In this document: one piece after another, positions 1 to 5,213 of the stretch | Layout: each line of letters opens with the position of its first letter | Numbering within the stretch: position 1 is the first letter of the stretch | DNA from: Ferroglobus sp. | GTDB lineage: Archaea > Halobacteriota > Archaeoglobi > Archaeoglobales > Archaeoglobaceae | Direction of reading: 5' to 3' | Length of the DNA: 9,851 bases | Assembly: GCA_015520115.1 (NCBI GenBank) | Contig: WAQS01000109.1 | Location: 1 to 9,851 of the forward strand | Program-made: the position numbers and the translations under genes | The notes under the pieces: model-generated | Databases searched by the model: none | What the model was told of the DNA's origin: nothing | Seen by the model: only the letters and a program-made list of their open reading frames with translations

Positions 1-182
1 GTAACTGGCTGCACGATACTTCTCTTTTGCCCGTCGAAGATTCCTATCGCATCTATTCTCGCCTTAGCCGCTCCGTGCTTTCCCGGTTTGCTTACAGAGA
101 TGCTGACTATTTCGCAAGGTTCATCATCAATTACGATATACCCTCCTTCCCTAAGCTGCCTTACTTCGACTTGCTCCTTCAT
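1..182 (-). CDS. eif5A: Translation initiation factor aIF5A, N-terminal part (partial)
   Basis: This is the archaeal homologue of eIF5A/EF-P, which binds the ribosome and helps peptide-bond formation at difficult sequences. Only the first 60 codons are in the window; the gene runs off the left edge, and family members are about 130 residues long. The translation contains SKPGKHG at residues 31-37, the hypusination loop of the family, with Lys35 as the predicted deoxyhypusine/hypusine site. It is followed by AKARI and GIFDGQKRS, both typical of archaeal IF5A. The ATG at 182-180 gives the usual archaeal N-terminus (MKEQVEV). An AT-rich box centred 28 bp upstream suggests a very short or absent leader. 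The family assignment is firm; the missing C-terminal OB-fold domain cannot be judged. Confidence 0.95.
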   Translation of the reverse strand, partial: MKEQVEVRQLREGGYIVIDDEPCEIVSISVSKPGKHGAAKARIDAIGIFDGQKRSIVQPV

Positions 183-259
183 CTCTATCGGCGATGTTTT
201 CAGGCAATTTAAATTTTTTTATTCTCTAAGCGAAACCCTAAAATCTCCCAGAAAAAACT
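183..259. promoter_or_regulatory. Divergent promoter region with palindromic TATA-like box
   Basis: This 77-bp spacer separates the divergent aIF5A and 87-residue genes. The only strong AT box is the palindrome AATTTAAATT at 206-215. It lies 28 bp from the aIF5A start, a leaderless-like distance, and about 50 bp from the rightward start, which would leave a leader of about 25 nt. A symmetric TATA box could in principle serve both directions. A weaker box, CTAAAAT, near 238-244 is an alternative for the rightward gene. Assignment is by spacing only. Confidence 0.45.
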
Positions 260-523
260 ATGGCTGTGGAAGTATTTGTTCATCTTCTTGGATTTTCTAA
301 GGACAGAGCGAAAGAAATACTCGGAAGATTCCTTTCTGAAATCTCTTCTTCGGTAGAAGTTATCGGTGATGCGATCGTCTGTGAAAACCCGGAAGTTTTC
401 GTTTGTCTGAAGGAAAAAGAACCCTATATTTCAATTCCGAGAACGGAGGTAGTGATCCTATGCTCTATGGATATCCACGAAAAGCTCCAAAAGAGAATTA
501 TCATTTCAGCGGCGGGAGGGTAA
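260..523 (+). CDS. Small protein of unknown function (87 residues)
   Basis: I do not recognise this protein. It starts with an ATG at 260 and ends in TAA at 521-523. It reads as a compact soluble alpha/beta domain: an amphipathic helix around residues 14-30 (SKDRAKEILGRFLSEI) and then alternating beta-like hydrophobic stretches (VEVIGDAIVC, EVFVCLK, TEVVILCSM). There is no signal peptide, membrane segment or cysteine metal site; the three cysteines are scattered. Codon use resembles the neighbouring genes, which supports real coding. It diverges from aIF5A and lies 33 bp upstream of the C box of the guide RNA, so the RNA could be processed from its 3' untranslated region. No clear Shine-Dalgarno site precedes the start. 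Confidence 0.6.
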   Translation: MAVEVFVHLLGFSKDRAKEILGRFLSEISSSVEVIGDAIVCENPEVFVCLKEKEPYISIPRTEVVILCSMDIHEKLQKRIIISAAGG

Positions 524-524
524 G

Positions 525-533
525 CTTTAATTC
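525..533 (+). promoter_or_regulatory. Possible TATA box for the C/D box sRNA
   Basis: CTTTAATT-like sequence about 25 bp before the expected 5' end of the guide RNA (about 553). The spacing fits archaeal RNA polymerase initiation, so the RNA may have its own promoter. Processing from the upstream gene's transcript is the alternative. Confidence 0.35.
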
Positions 534-552
534 CCGATTACTTAAACAACTT

Positions 553-609
553 TTTGATGATGAGATACCCCTTTGCTGATTCGATGATGAGGGCTGGGTT
601 TTCTGATTA
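553..609 (+). ncRNA. C/D box guide RNA (sno-like sRNA, 2'-O-methylation guide)
   Basis: All four boxes match the archaeal C/D consensus exactly: C box ATGATGA at 557-563, D' box CTGA at 576-579, C' box ATGATGA at 584-590 and D box CTGA at 603-606. The C-to-D' and C'-to-D spacers are both exactly 12 nt and the D'-to-C' spacer is 4 nt, which is the canonical archaeal geometry for L7Ae, Nop5 and fibrillarin assembly. The D' guide is GAUACCCCUUUG (564-575) and the D guide is GGGCUGGGUUUU (591-602). By the N+5 rule the D' guide would direct methylation of the G in CAAAGGGGUAUC and the D guide of the first C in AAAACCCAGCCC. I could not place either target in rRNA or tRNA by eye. Ends are approximate. 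A strong terminal stem is not obvious, as is common in archaeal sRNAs. The 3' end abuts or overlaps the stop codon of the ASCH gene on the opposite strand. Confidence 0.88.
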
Positions 610-945
610 CAGCTTTACCCAAACCTGAGCCCCTCTCGGAATCTCGACTTTCTTTTTCTCTTCGAACTCCTTTGGATTTTTCAAAACCCATGCGTAGAGT
701 CTTTTTCCTTGAGAGTACCTTTTCAATTCCTCTTCACTTACTCTATGGAATTTTTCGAATTTTGCCAACTCCTCTGGAGAGAAGGGTCCAAGAACATCGG
801 CTATCTCAACCTCTCCTACGACATATCCACCCGATATTATCAGAATTTTACCTCTGATGTTCGTGCTCCTCTTTCTGATTTCCCAGATCTTCTCTCCTCT
901 AACAATCATGCTTGCGTACGGCTCTTTAACTATAAGTCCCCTCAC
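607..945 (-). CDS. ASCH-domain (PUA-like) protein
   Basis: This 112-residue protein is a single ASCH domain, a PUA-like fold linked to RNA binding or RNA-base chemistry. The ASCH signature G-x-K-x-x-E-x-R is present at residues 17-24 (GEKIWEIR), followed by the basic RGKILI strand and the YVVGEVEI strand expected of the fold. The start is a GTG at 945-943. The first in-frame ATG, codon 13, would cut off the N-terminal strand. A TATA-like TTAAAG sits about 25-30 bp upstream, so the message is probably leaderless. The gene diverges from the GNAT/ABC fusion with 35 bp between starts, suggesting co-regulation. Some bacterial ASCH proteins (YqfB) remove acetyl from N4-acetylcytidine, but the Thr of the YqfB K-x-x-T motif is Glu22 here, so that activity is not supported. 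The exact function is unknown. Confidence 0.88.
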   Translation of the reverse strand: MRGLIVKEPYASMIVRGEKIWEIRKRSTNIRGKILIISGGYVVGEVEIADVLGPFSPEELAKFEKFHRVSEEELKRYSQGKRLYAWVLKNPKEFEEKKKVEIPRGAQVWVKL

Positions 946-980
946 GAAAACGATTTATTTTCTGCGACTTTAATTTTTTT
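946..980. promoter_or_regulatory. Overlapping divergent leaderless promoters
   Basis: Only 35 bp separate the GTG of the ASCH gene and the ATG of the GNAT/ABC gene. An ATTTATTT box at 953-960 is centred about 25 bp before the rightward ATG. An AAAAATTAAAG box, read leftward over about 966-977, is centred about 27 bp before the leftward GTG. Each gene thus has its own TATA-like box at the leaderless distance, and the two boxes lie within each other's promoter. The two promoters should compete or be controlled together. Inferred from spacing and base composition. Confidence 0.5.
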
Positions 981-2825
981 ATGATTACCAGAGTTGTAAA
1001 AAGCAACGTTCACAGAAAGTGGTTTGGCACGATAGAGCTTGAAAACGATCTCGTTTTGTACACGAGCGGTAGTGTTGCTTCTTGGTTTTTTGAAGGGGAC
1101 GAGGTTGAAGTAGTTCCCAAAACTAAGCCGAAAGATGTGCTTGGAAGGAAAACTTTGTTTTTTGACGATTACGATCTTTTCAGGATTTATGAGGGAGAGA
1201 AGGTTAAAGCTTGGAGCTTTTTCAAAAAAGAGGTAACTCTGAGTAGAACGAGTTTTGGGAGAAATGTGTACTCCTACAAAATTCTCGCAAGAGAGGCTGT
1301 TTACGAGAAGGATTTTGAGGCTATAGCTGAGTTGGAGCAGTATCATTACGCAAGTCAGAAGAGCAAGGTTGCTTTGTGGAAGTGCGAAAATTGCGGGAAG
1401 CTTATTGAATCTAACGTCAAAATTAGGTGTGATTGCGGAGGAGAGGTACACATAGTTGAGATAAAGGGTTCAACTCCGGCTTCCCGCTTCCTCGTTTTTG
1501 AGTTGAAAGATAGACAACCCTACGAACCTGAGATAATCGCATATGTTAGGGTTGATCCGCCGGTCCCTCTAATGCACCGGAAGCTTGGAGATGAGATAGT
1601 AAAAAACATCAGGGAAAGAGTTTTTCCGAAGGAGTGGTTCGAAAAAGTATACTCCCCGGAGGAGGAAATGAAAGAAATTTTTTCCGAGTTAAAGTCGAAG
1701 CACAGTCTGAAAATTGCGAGACACAAGCTTTGGGAATTGGCGAGTAAGAAAGCTATGAAAGAGTGTAATTCCGCTGCTTCAAGAATAGCGAGAGTGGTAG
1801 TTCACCCAGATTATAGAGCAGATGGAATAGGCAAATTGGCTGTTGAGGTTGCGGTGGAGTGGATCGCTGAAAGAAGAGTTCCGGAGATGAGAATGAGAAA
1901 GCACTTGGTTGAAACTATAGCCCAGATGGCGAGATTCAATCCGTTCTTCGAAAAGGCTGGTTTTTACTATCTCTGGGAGACTGCGAGCGGAAAACCCGTT
2001 CTCTACAGACCACTAACCGACGAAGCGAAAAAATACGTAGAAGAGTTTCTCAAAAGCGACGAGGAAGCTAAGAAGCACGGAGGAAAATTATGCTTGCCAA
2101 GATACGGTAACGTGGCTCCTATGGAAAAGCTTAAGTTTGAAAACGTTTCAAAAGTTTTCTCCACAACTCTCGACCTATCGAGGGTGTCAGAGGATGTTCA
2201 ATTCGTTCTCAAATCCTTTGGAGTAAAGCAGAGAGTTGTTGAGAGGTACATTTTCAGGGATGTGAACTTCGAACTTAAGCCGGGAGAAATAGTGGCTGTT
2301 GTTGGAGCGAGCGGTGCGGGAAAGACGACTCTTCTAAAGCTCATCCTCGGAATCGAAAAACCAACCACAGGAAAGGTTGAAGTCAAGGCTGAGAGAATTT
2401 CCGCAATAATTCCCGGAGACGTCGAACCTGAGATAAGTGAAAAAAGCGTGATAGAGCAGGTTTACAAAGTTTGTGGAGACATATATCTGGCGGTGGAGAT
2501 CCTAAACGTTTGCGGGATCAGCGATGCTGTTCTTTACAGGGCTAAGTACAAAGAGCTTTCCACCGGGCAAAAGGAGAGGTTCAAACTCGCTTTATGTTTA
2601 GCTGAAAAACCGAGTTTGTTGCTAATAGACGAATTCGCAGCTCATCTTGACGAAGTAACGGCTATGAGGGTTGCAAGGAAGCTTGCTGAAGTTGTTAGAA
2701 AAGCCGGAATCACGCTTATAGCCGTTACCCACAGAAAGGAAGTAATTTCAGCTTTGTCTCCCGACAGGATTTTTTACGTAGGATACGGAGGAGTTCTCGT
2801 GGAGGATTATCGAAATGCTGTATAA
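981..2825 (+). CDS. Zinc-ribbon GNAT acetyltransferase fused to ABC-type ATPase (COG2401 type)
   Basis: This 614-residue fusion has no membrane segments. Residues 1-100 form a beta-rich N-terminal region of unknown role. A GNAT fold starts near 105 and is interrupted by a CxxC...CxC zinc ribbon (Cys135, Cys138, Cys150, Cys152). The acetyl-CoA loop is at 268-288 (RIARVVVHPDYRADGIGK) and the GNAT tail FFEKAGF at 322-328. From about 383 an ABC ATPase follows: Walker A GASGAGKTT (Lys448), signature LSTGQ (526-530, Thr in place of the usual Gly), Walker B LLLIDE (Asp550, Glu551) and switch His584. All ATPase elements are present, so it should hydrolyse ATP. There is no permease gene nearby, arguing against transport. 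The layout matches the archaeal COG2401 proteins, described as ATPase fused to a predicted acetyltransferase; I know of no established substrate. RNA is a reasonable guess given the zinc ribbon and divergent ASCH partner. The ATG at 981 has a TATA box at leaderless distance. Confidence 0.9.
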   Translation: MITRVVKSNVHRKWFGTIELENDLVLYTSGSVASWFFEGDEVEVVPKTKPKDVLGRKTLFFDDYDLFRIYEGEKVKAWSFFKKEVTLSRTSFGRNVYSYKILAREAVYEKDFEAIAELEQYHYASQKSKVALWKCENCGKLIESNVKIRCDCGGEVHIVEIKGSTPASRFLVFELKDRQPYEPEIIAYVRVDPPVPLMHRKLGDEIVKNIRERVFPKEWFEKVYSPEEEMKEIFSELKSKHSLKIARHKLWELASKKAMKECNSAASRIARVVVHPDYRADGIGKLAVEVAVEWIAERRVPEMRMRKHLVETIAQMARFNPFFEKAGFYYLWETASGKPVLYRPLTDEAKKYVEEFLKSDEEAKKHGGKLCLPRYGNVAPMEKLKFENVSKVFSTTLDLSRVSEDVQFVLKSFGVKQRVVERYIFRDVNFELKPGEIVAVVGASGAGKTTLLKLILGIEKPTTGKVEVKAERISAIIPGDVEPEISEKSVIEQVYKVCGDIYLAVEILNVCGISDAVLYRAKYKELSTGQKERFKLALCLAEKPSLLLIDEFAAHLDEVTAMRVARKLAEVVRKAGITLIAVTHRKEVISALSPDRIFYVGYGGVLVEDYRNAV

Positions 2826-2835
2826 GTTTTCAATT

Positions 2836-3594
2836 TCACAGAACTTTTTCGGATTTGTCTTTATAAAATTCGAAGAGGTCGTTTCCAAACTTCAGAGCTT
2901 TTTTGCTTCTGGAGATCAGCGTTCTCAAAAAATCAAAATCTCCGGAGTTCCTGTAAAAATTCATCGAAAGAAAAACGTCGGAAACAGTGATGGCTAAATG
3001 CGGTTGTTCGTCGACCACATAAACGCTGAATTTTTCCGGGAGATCCTCTATGTGATCGTAAACTTCGATGAGTCTCCAGACATCTTCAGTTACAACCAAC
3101 TCGATGACTCTCATTTTTTCCACGACCTTTTCAAATATGGTTGGATAATCTGGGTAAAACATCGGACTTACCGCCCGTATTTCTTTTGATTGAGTTATTA
3201 GATCCATCAAAACTTTCAATGGTCTCAAAACGTTCGTGTTATCGGCTGAAACCACTTCGAGACGATTAAGCTCGTCCAACCTCATAACGAACTCCTCGGG
3301 AAATTCTACAATGTGATCTGGAAACATCTTTGAAATTTCCTGAAACTTTTCCAGGCATTTACCGAACTTCCTCAGCATTTTTAGATAAAATCTCCCTCTG
3401 TGGGTTAAACAATATTTGTTCTTTCTCTTTTCGAGCAAATTTTCCGATTTCAACTTTGAAATTAAGTGGTACAGCGTGGATTTTGGATATTTCTTTTTTA
3501 TTGAAGGAAGATCATTTTTTTCGATGGATTCAAGAATTTCGATTGTTTTCTTATCAATTGCGATATCCAAAATTTTAAGGCTCTGAAAGTTCAT
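2836..3594 (-). CDS. Winged-helix transcription regulator with FilR1 (DUF1724) domain
   Basis: This 252-residue protein has an N-terminal winged helix-turn-helix at about residues 15-75; the stretch STLYHLISKLKSENLLEKR fits the recognition helix and wing. It is followed by a FilR1/DUF1724 sensor-like domain at about 105-225 (LKVLMDLITQSKEIRAVSPMF, then a WRLIEVYD segment and the VVDEQPHLAITVSD strand). The C-terminal LFEFYKDKS is typical of these proteins. The family is common in Archaeoglobales and methanogens and includes regulators tied to methanogenesis and filament formation. The ligand is unknown. The gene ends 10 bp from the convergent GNAT/ABC gene and starts opposite the Yip1-family gene. 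The repeats in the shared spacer are candidate binding sites for this protein or for another factor. The start ATG at 3594 is supported by TATA-like boxes 20-35 bp upstream. Confidence 0.88.
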   Translation of the reverse strand: MNFQSLKILDIAIDKKTIEILESIEKNDLPSIKKKYPKSTLYHLISKLKSENLLEKRKNKYCLTHRGRFYLKMLRKFGKCLEKFQEISKMFPDHIVEFPEEFVMRLDELNRLEVVSADNTNVLRPLKVLMDLITQSKEIRAVSPMFYPDYPTIFEKVVEKMRVIELVVTEDVWRLIEVYDHIEDLPEKFSVYVVDEQPHLAITVSDVFLSMNFYRNSGDFDFLRTLISRSKKALKFGNDLFEFYKDKSEKVL

Positions 3595-3610
3595 ACTTTT
3601 AACTTCAACC

Positions 3611-3631
3611 CATATATCCAGAATTTATACT
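3611..3631 (-). promoter_or_regulatory. TATA region of the FilR1-type regulator
   Basis: Read leftward, AGTATAAATT (3622-3631) is centred about 32 bp before the ATG at 3594, and GGATATATGG (about 3610-3619) is centred about 21 bp before it. Either would give a leaderless or very short-leader mRNA. No Shine-Dalgarno site precedes the ATG. Confidence 0.5.
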
Positions 3632-3646
3632 TTACTATTCTATCAC

Positions 3647-3691
3647 AGTCCAAGAGGATTGGACTCTTCCAAAGATTTTGTAATAGTCCAA
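3647..3691. repeat. Three copies of AGTCCAA, two as an inverted pair (candidate operator)
   Basis: AGTCCAA at 3647-3653 and its reverse complement TTGGACT at 3659-3665 form a 19-bp dyad with a 5-bp spacer. A third copy lies in direct orientation at 3685-3691. The dyad sits just upstream of the regulator's TATA region, and the third copy about 30 bp upstream of the membrane-protein TATA box. A dyad plus a half-site between divergent genes is the usual arrangement of an operator for a dimeric winged-helix protein. Binding by the adjacent regulator is an inference. Confidence 0.55.
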
Positions 3692-3696
3692 AAATT

Positions 3697-3724
3697 TTAA
3701 ACTTTTCGGAAATGAAAAGTTTAA
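3697..3724. promoter_or_regulatory. 11-bp perfect inverted repeat overlapping the Yip1-gene TATA box
   Basis: TTAAACTTTTC at 3697-3707 is matched exactly by GAAAAGTTTAA at 3714-3724, with a 6-nt spacer. The right arm runs into the TATA box at 3720-3728 (TTTAATATA). A protein bound here would block TBP/TFB, so a repressor operator is the simplest reading. It is unlikely to be a terminator: it lies just upstream of a start codon and is not followed by a T-run. Confidence 0.55.
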
Positions 3725-3728
3725 TATA
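3720..3728 (+). promoter_or_regulatory. TATA box of the Yip1-family gene
   Basis: TTTAATATA is centred about 27 bp before the ATG at 3751. This predicts a leaderless transcript starting at or next to that ATG, and helps decide against the upstream ATG at 3712, which lies before the TATA box. Confidence 0.6.
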
Positions 3729-3750
3729 CCGCATAATTTTCGTTCGCTGC

Positions 3751-4398
3751 ATGAAGCTGATAACGAATCCGAATGCGTTCTTCGATGACTTAAAATACAA
3801 AAGCGTTCAACTGAGATATCCGCTGATTATCGTAGCACTCTTAGCAACCATCGCTGCATTATACCAATACTTGCTGATAACGAAAATGTCCCAAGCCCTT
3901 CCAGAAGATATAGCGAAGTTTTTCGTCATTGGGGCGTACATCGGAGTAATTGGATCGTTTATTGGGGTATTTGCAGTGTGGTTCATAATTGCGCTGGTTA
4001 TGCATGCCATATCTGCATTCTTCGGTGGTGAAGGTTCTTTTAGAAGAACATTCGAATTTGTTGGGTACGGATTTCTACCCTCGCTTATAGGCTCAGCAAT
4101 AACAGCCTCTCTTTCAGCATACTATGTTGCAAACTCCGCAGTGCCGGAGATAAACATATTCGAACTTCAGACAAATCCAGAATTGCTGGGTGAAGTTTTA
4201 ACGAGTATTATACCAAGAGAACTCATATACTCAAATGTGGTCATAAGCTTAGCGGTAACTGTATGGAGCTTAGTTATATGGAGCTTCGCAATCAAACACG
4301 CGAGGGGAATCGAGCTAAGAAATGCTTTCGTCTGCGCTTTAATTCCGACTGTGCTGTTTGGAATCTATCAGGTTTGGTCTGTGCTAAGAATGTTGTAA
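3751..4398 (+). CDS. Yip1-family (YIP1 domain) integral membrane protein
   Basis: A 215-residue hydrophobic protein with about five membrane segments: residues 23-43, 58-91 (long, possibly a hairpin), 104-128, 162-181 and 190-210. The N-terminus (MKLITNPNAFFDDLK, then LRYPLIIVALL) and the following pattern (HAISAFFGGEGSFRRTF, FVGYGFLPSLIGS) are typical of archaeal and bacterial Yip1-domain proteins. Eukaryotic relatives act in vesicle trafficking; the prokaryotic role is not known. An upstream ATG at 3712 would add 13 residues but precedes the TATA box and breaks the conserved N-terminus, so 3751 is chosen. The gene diverges from the FilR1-type regulator across a spacer with two sets of repeats, suggesting it is that regulator's target. 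Its 3' end overlaps the convergent decayed toxin gene by 15 bp. Confidence 0.8.
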   Translation: MKLITNPNAFFDDLKYKSVQLRYPLIIVALLATIAALYQYLLITKMSQALPEDIAKFFVIGAYIGVIGSFIGVFAVWFIIALVMHAISAFFGGEGSFRRTFEFVGYGFLPSLIGSAITASLSAYYVANSAVPEINIFELQTNPELLGEVLTSIIPRELIYSNVVISLAVTVWSLVIWSFAIKHARGIELRNAFVCALIPTVLFGIYQVWSVLRML

Positions 4399-4823
4399 CT
4401 CTTTTACTCCGTTCATAGCTTTATCAAACTCTTCGATCAAATAATAAGCTTCGATTCCATACTTTTTAGCATTCTCTACCATCACCTTGTCATTAGCTAT
4501 CAGGATTGAGTTCGTAAGCTTTGCTGTAGCGATGAAGTAAGCGTCCGCTACTCTTGGATGAACTTTTAAGGCTACATTTTTCGCCGTTTCGAATATGACT
4601 GCCTCATCCAGAAGATTAATCTTGTCGAAAAACGTTCGTAGGTATCATGTCCCCTACCAACCTCTTCATCATGCTTGTGAACTCAATAATAAAGAGTTTG
4701 GGTGCATAAATCTCCATCTCTTTCTCCTCAATAATTTCAAAAACTTTTTCAGCCAGATCACTTCTTACCTTGTTTTTTGGTTATGAATAAGTCTACCCAA
4801 ACCGAAGTATCCACGACTATCAT
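4384..4823 (-). pseudogene. PIN-domain (VapC-like) toxin, broken by two frameshifts
   Basis: The product is read in three successive frames. Frame one starts at ATG 4823 (MIVVDTSVWVDLFITK) and stops at 4760-4758. Frame two (SDLAEKVFEIIEEKE onward, including FIIEFTSMMKRL) stops at 4618-4616. Frame three (FDKINLLDEAV onward, including VADAYFIATAK and LIANDKVM) ends with TAG at 4386-4384. Each shift is repaired by removing one base: one from the six-base run at 4773-4778 and one from the five-base run at 4628-4632. The repaired protein is 145 residues and keeps the four PIN acidic residues (Asp5, Glu47, Asp93, Asp111). Intact members are ribonucleases that cleave RNA when freed from the antitoxin. 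The start overlaps the antitoxin stop in an ATGA, as usual for such pairs. Recent decay is the likely reading; homopolymer sequencing error is possible. Confidence 0.85.
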
Positions 4824-5036
4824 AATATGTCTCTCATTTCAAGTAGAACCTGAAGTGGATCGTCTTGTATCTCATCTAAATTTATCCTCTTTCTGAACTC
4901 CTTTGCAATGTCCAGTATACCAGATGGTTTTACAGCTTCAATTCTAATTCTAAGCTTTGTTTTTTCAGGCAAATCAACTTTTTCGAGAGGTTTAAAAACA
5001 CCGTTATTCATACACAGCTTCGATTACCTTTGCCAT
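4820..5036 (-). pseudogene. AF2212-like antitoxin, frameshifted near the N-terminus
   Basis: Translation from ATG 5036 gives MAKVIEAVYE and then a stop. The next frame continues NGVFKPLEKVDLPEKTKLRI and runs to TGA at 4822-4820. The family (DUF104/AF2212-like) begins with exactly this AVYENGVFKPLEKVDLPEG pattern, so one extra base at 5006 interrupts the gene. The repaired product is 71 residues. An ATG at 5011 in the second frame could still give a 63-residue protein lacking the first beta strand. A good Shine-Dalgarno sequence, GGGGGTGA at 5053-5046, precedes ATG 5036, confirming it as the ancestral start. The intact protein would bind and neutralise the PIN toxin encoded immediately downstream and repress the operon. 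The extra base is not in a homopolymer run, which favours real decay over a simple read error. Confidence 0.82.
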
Positions 5037-5045
5037 AATTTTAAA

Positions 5046-5107
5046 TCACCCCCAAATCTTCAAAGTTGAATTCAGCATTGCTTTCGAGATTTTCAACGTT
5101 ATATTAG
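5046..5107 (-). promoter_or_regulatory. Promoter and ribosome binding site of the toxin-antitoxin operon
   Basis: Read leftward, a TATA-like CTAATATAAC (5107-5098) is followed about 45 bp later by GGGGGTGA (5053-5046), 9 nt before the ATG at 5036. A leader of about 40 nt with a strong Shine-Dalgarno site is predicted. This differs from the leaderless neighbours and suits a compact operon. Expression signals look intact although both genes are broken. Confidence 0.5.
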
Positions 5108-5183
5108 CCTCGGTCTACGCTCCAAAATAGAAGCCATTCGTTATTCGTAAAGTTAACGCCCCAACCGTGAAAGTAACAACTTT

Positions 5184-5193
5184 TTTAAATAAA
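5184..5193 (+). promoter_or_regulatory. TATA box of argG
   Basis: TTTAAATAAA is centred about 25 bp before the ATG at 5214, which predicts a leaderless or near-leaderless argG mRNA. The rest of the spacer (5037-5183) holds the divergent toxin-antitoxin promoter and nothing else I can identify. Confidence 0.6.
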
Positions 5194-5213
5194 ACTTACT
5201 GAAGACTTCATCT

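Noticed and set aside
607..945. ASCH protein as an N4-acetylcytidine amidohydrolase like YqfB
   Set aside because: The Thr of the YqfB K-x-x-T motif is replaced by Glu22, so the activity cannot be claimed from sequence.
942..1451. Open frame of 169 codons on the minus strand inside the GNAT/ABC gene
   Set aside because: It is antisense to a well-recognised protein, has no family features, and is an out-of-frame shadow.
3712..3750. Longer start for the Yip1-family gene at ATG 3712
   Set aside because: It lies upstream of the TATA box and would add 13 residues before the conserved MKLITNPNAFF N-terminus.
4384..4823. Programmed frameshifting as explanation for the split PIN gene
   Set aside because: Two shifts in the toxin plus a third in the antitoxin, one not at a slippery run, are better explained by decay or sequence error.
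5139..5158. CGTTA...TAACG inverted repeat upstream of argG, with another CGTTA at 5097-5101
   Set aside because: Arms of 5 bp with a 10-nt spacer are expected by chance in AT-rich DNA.
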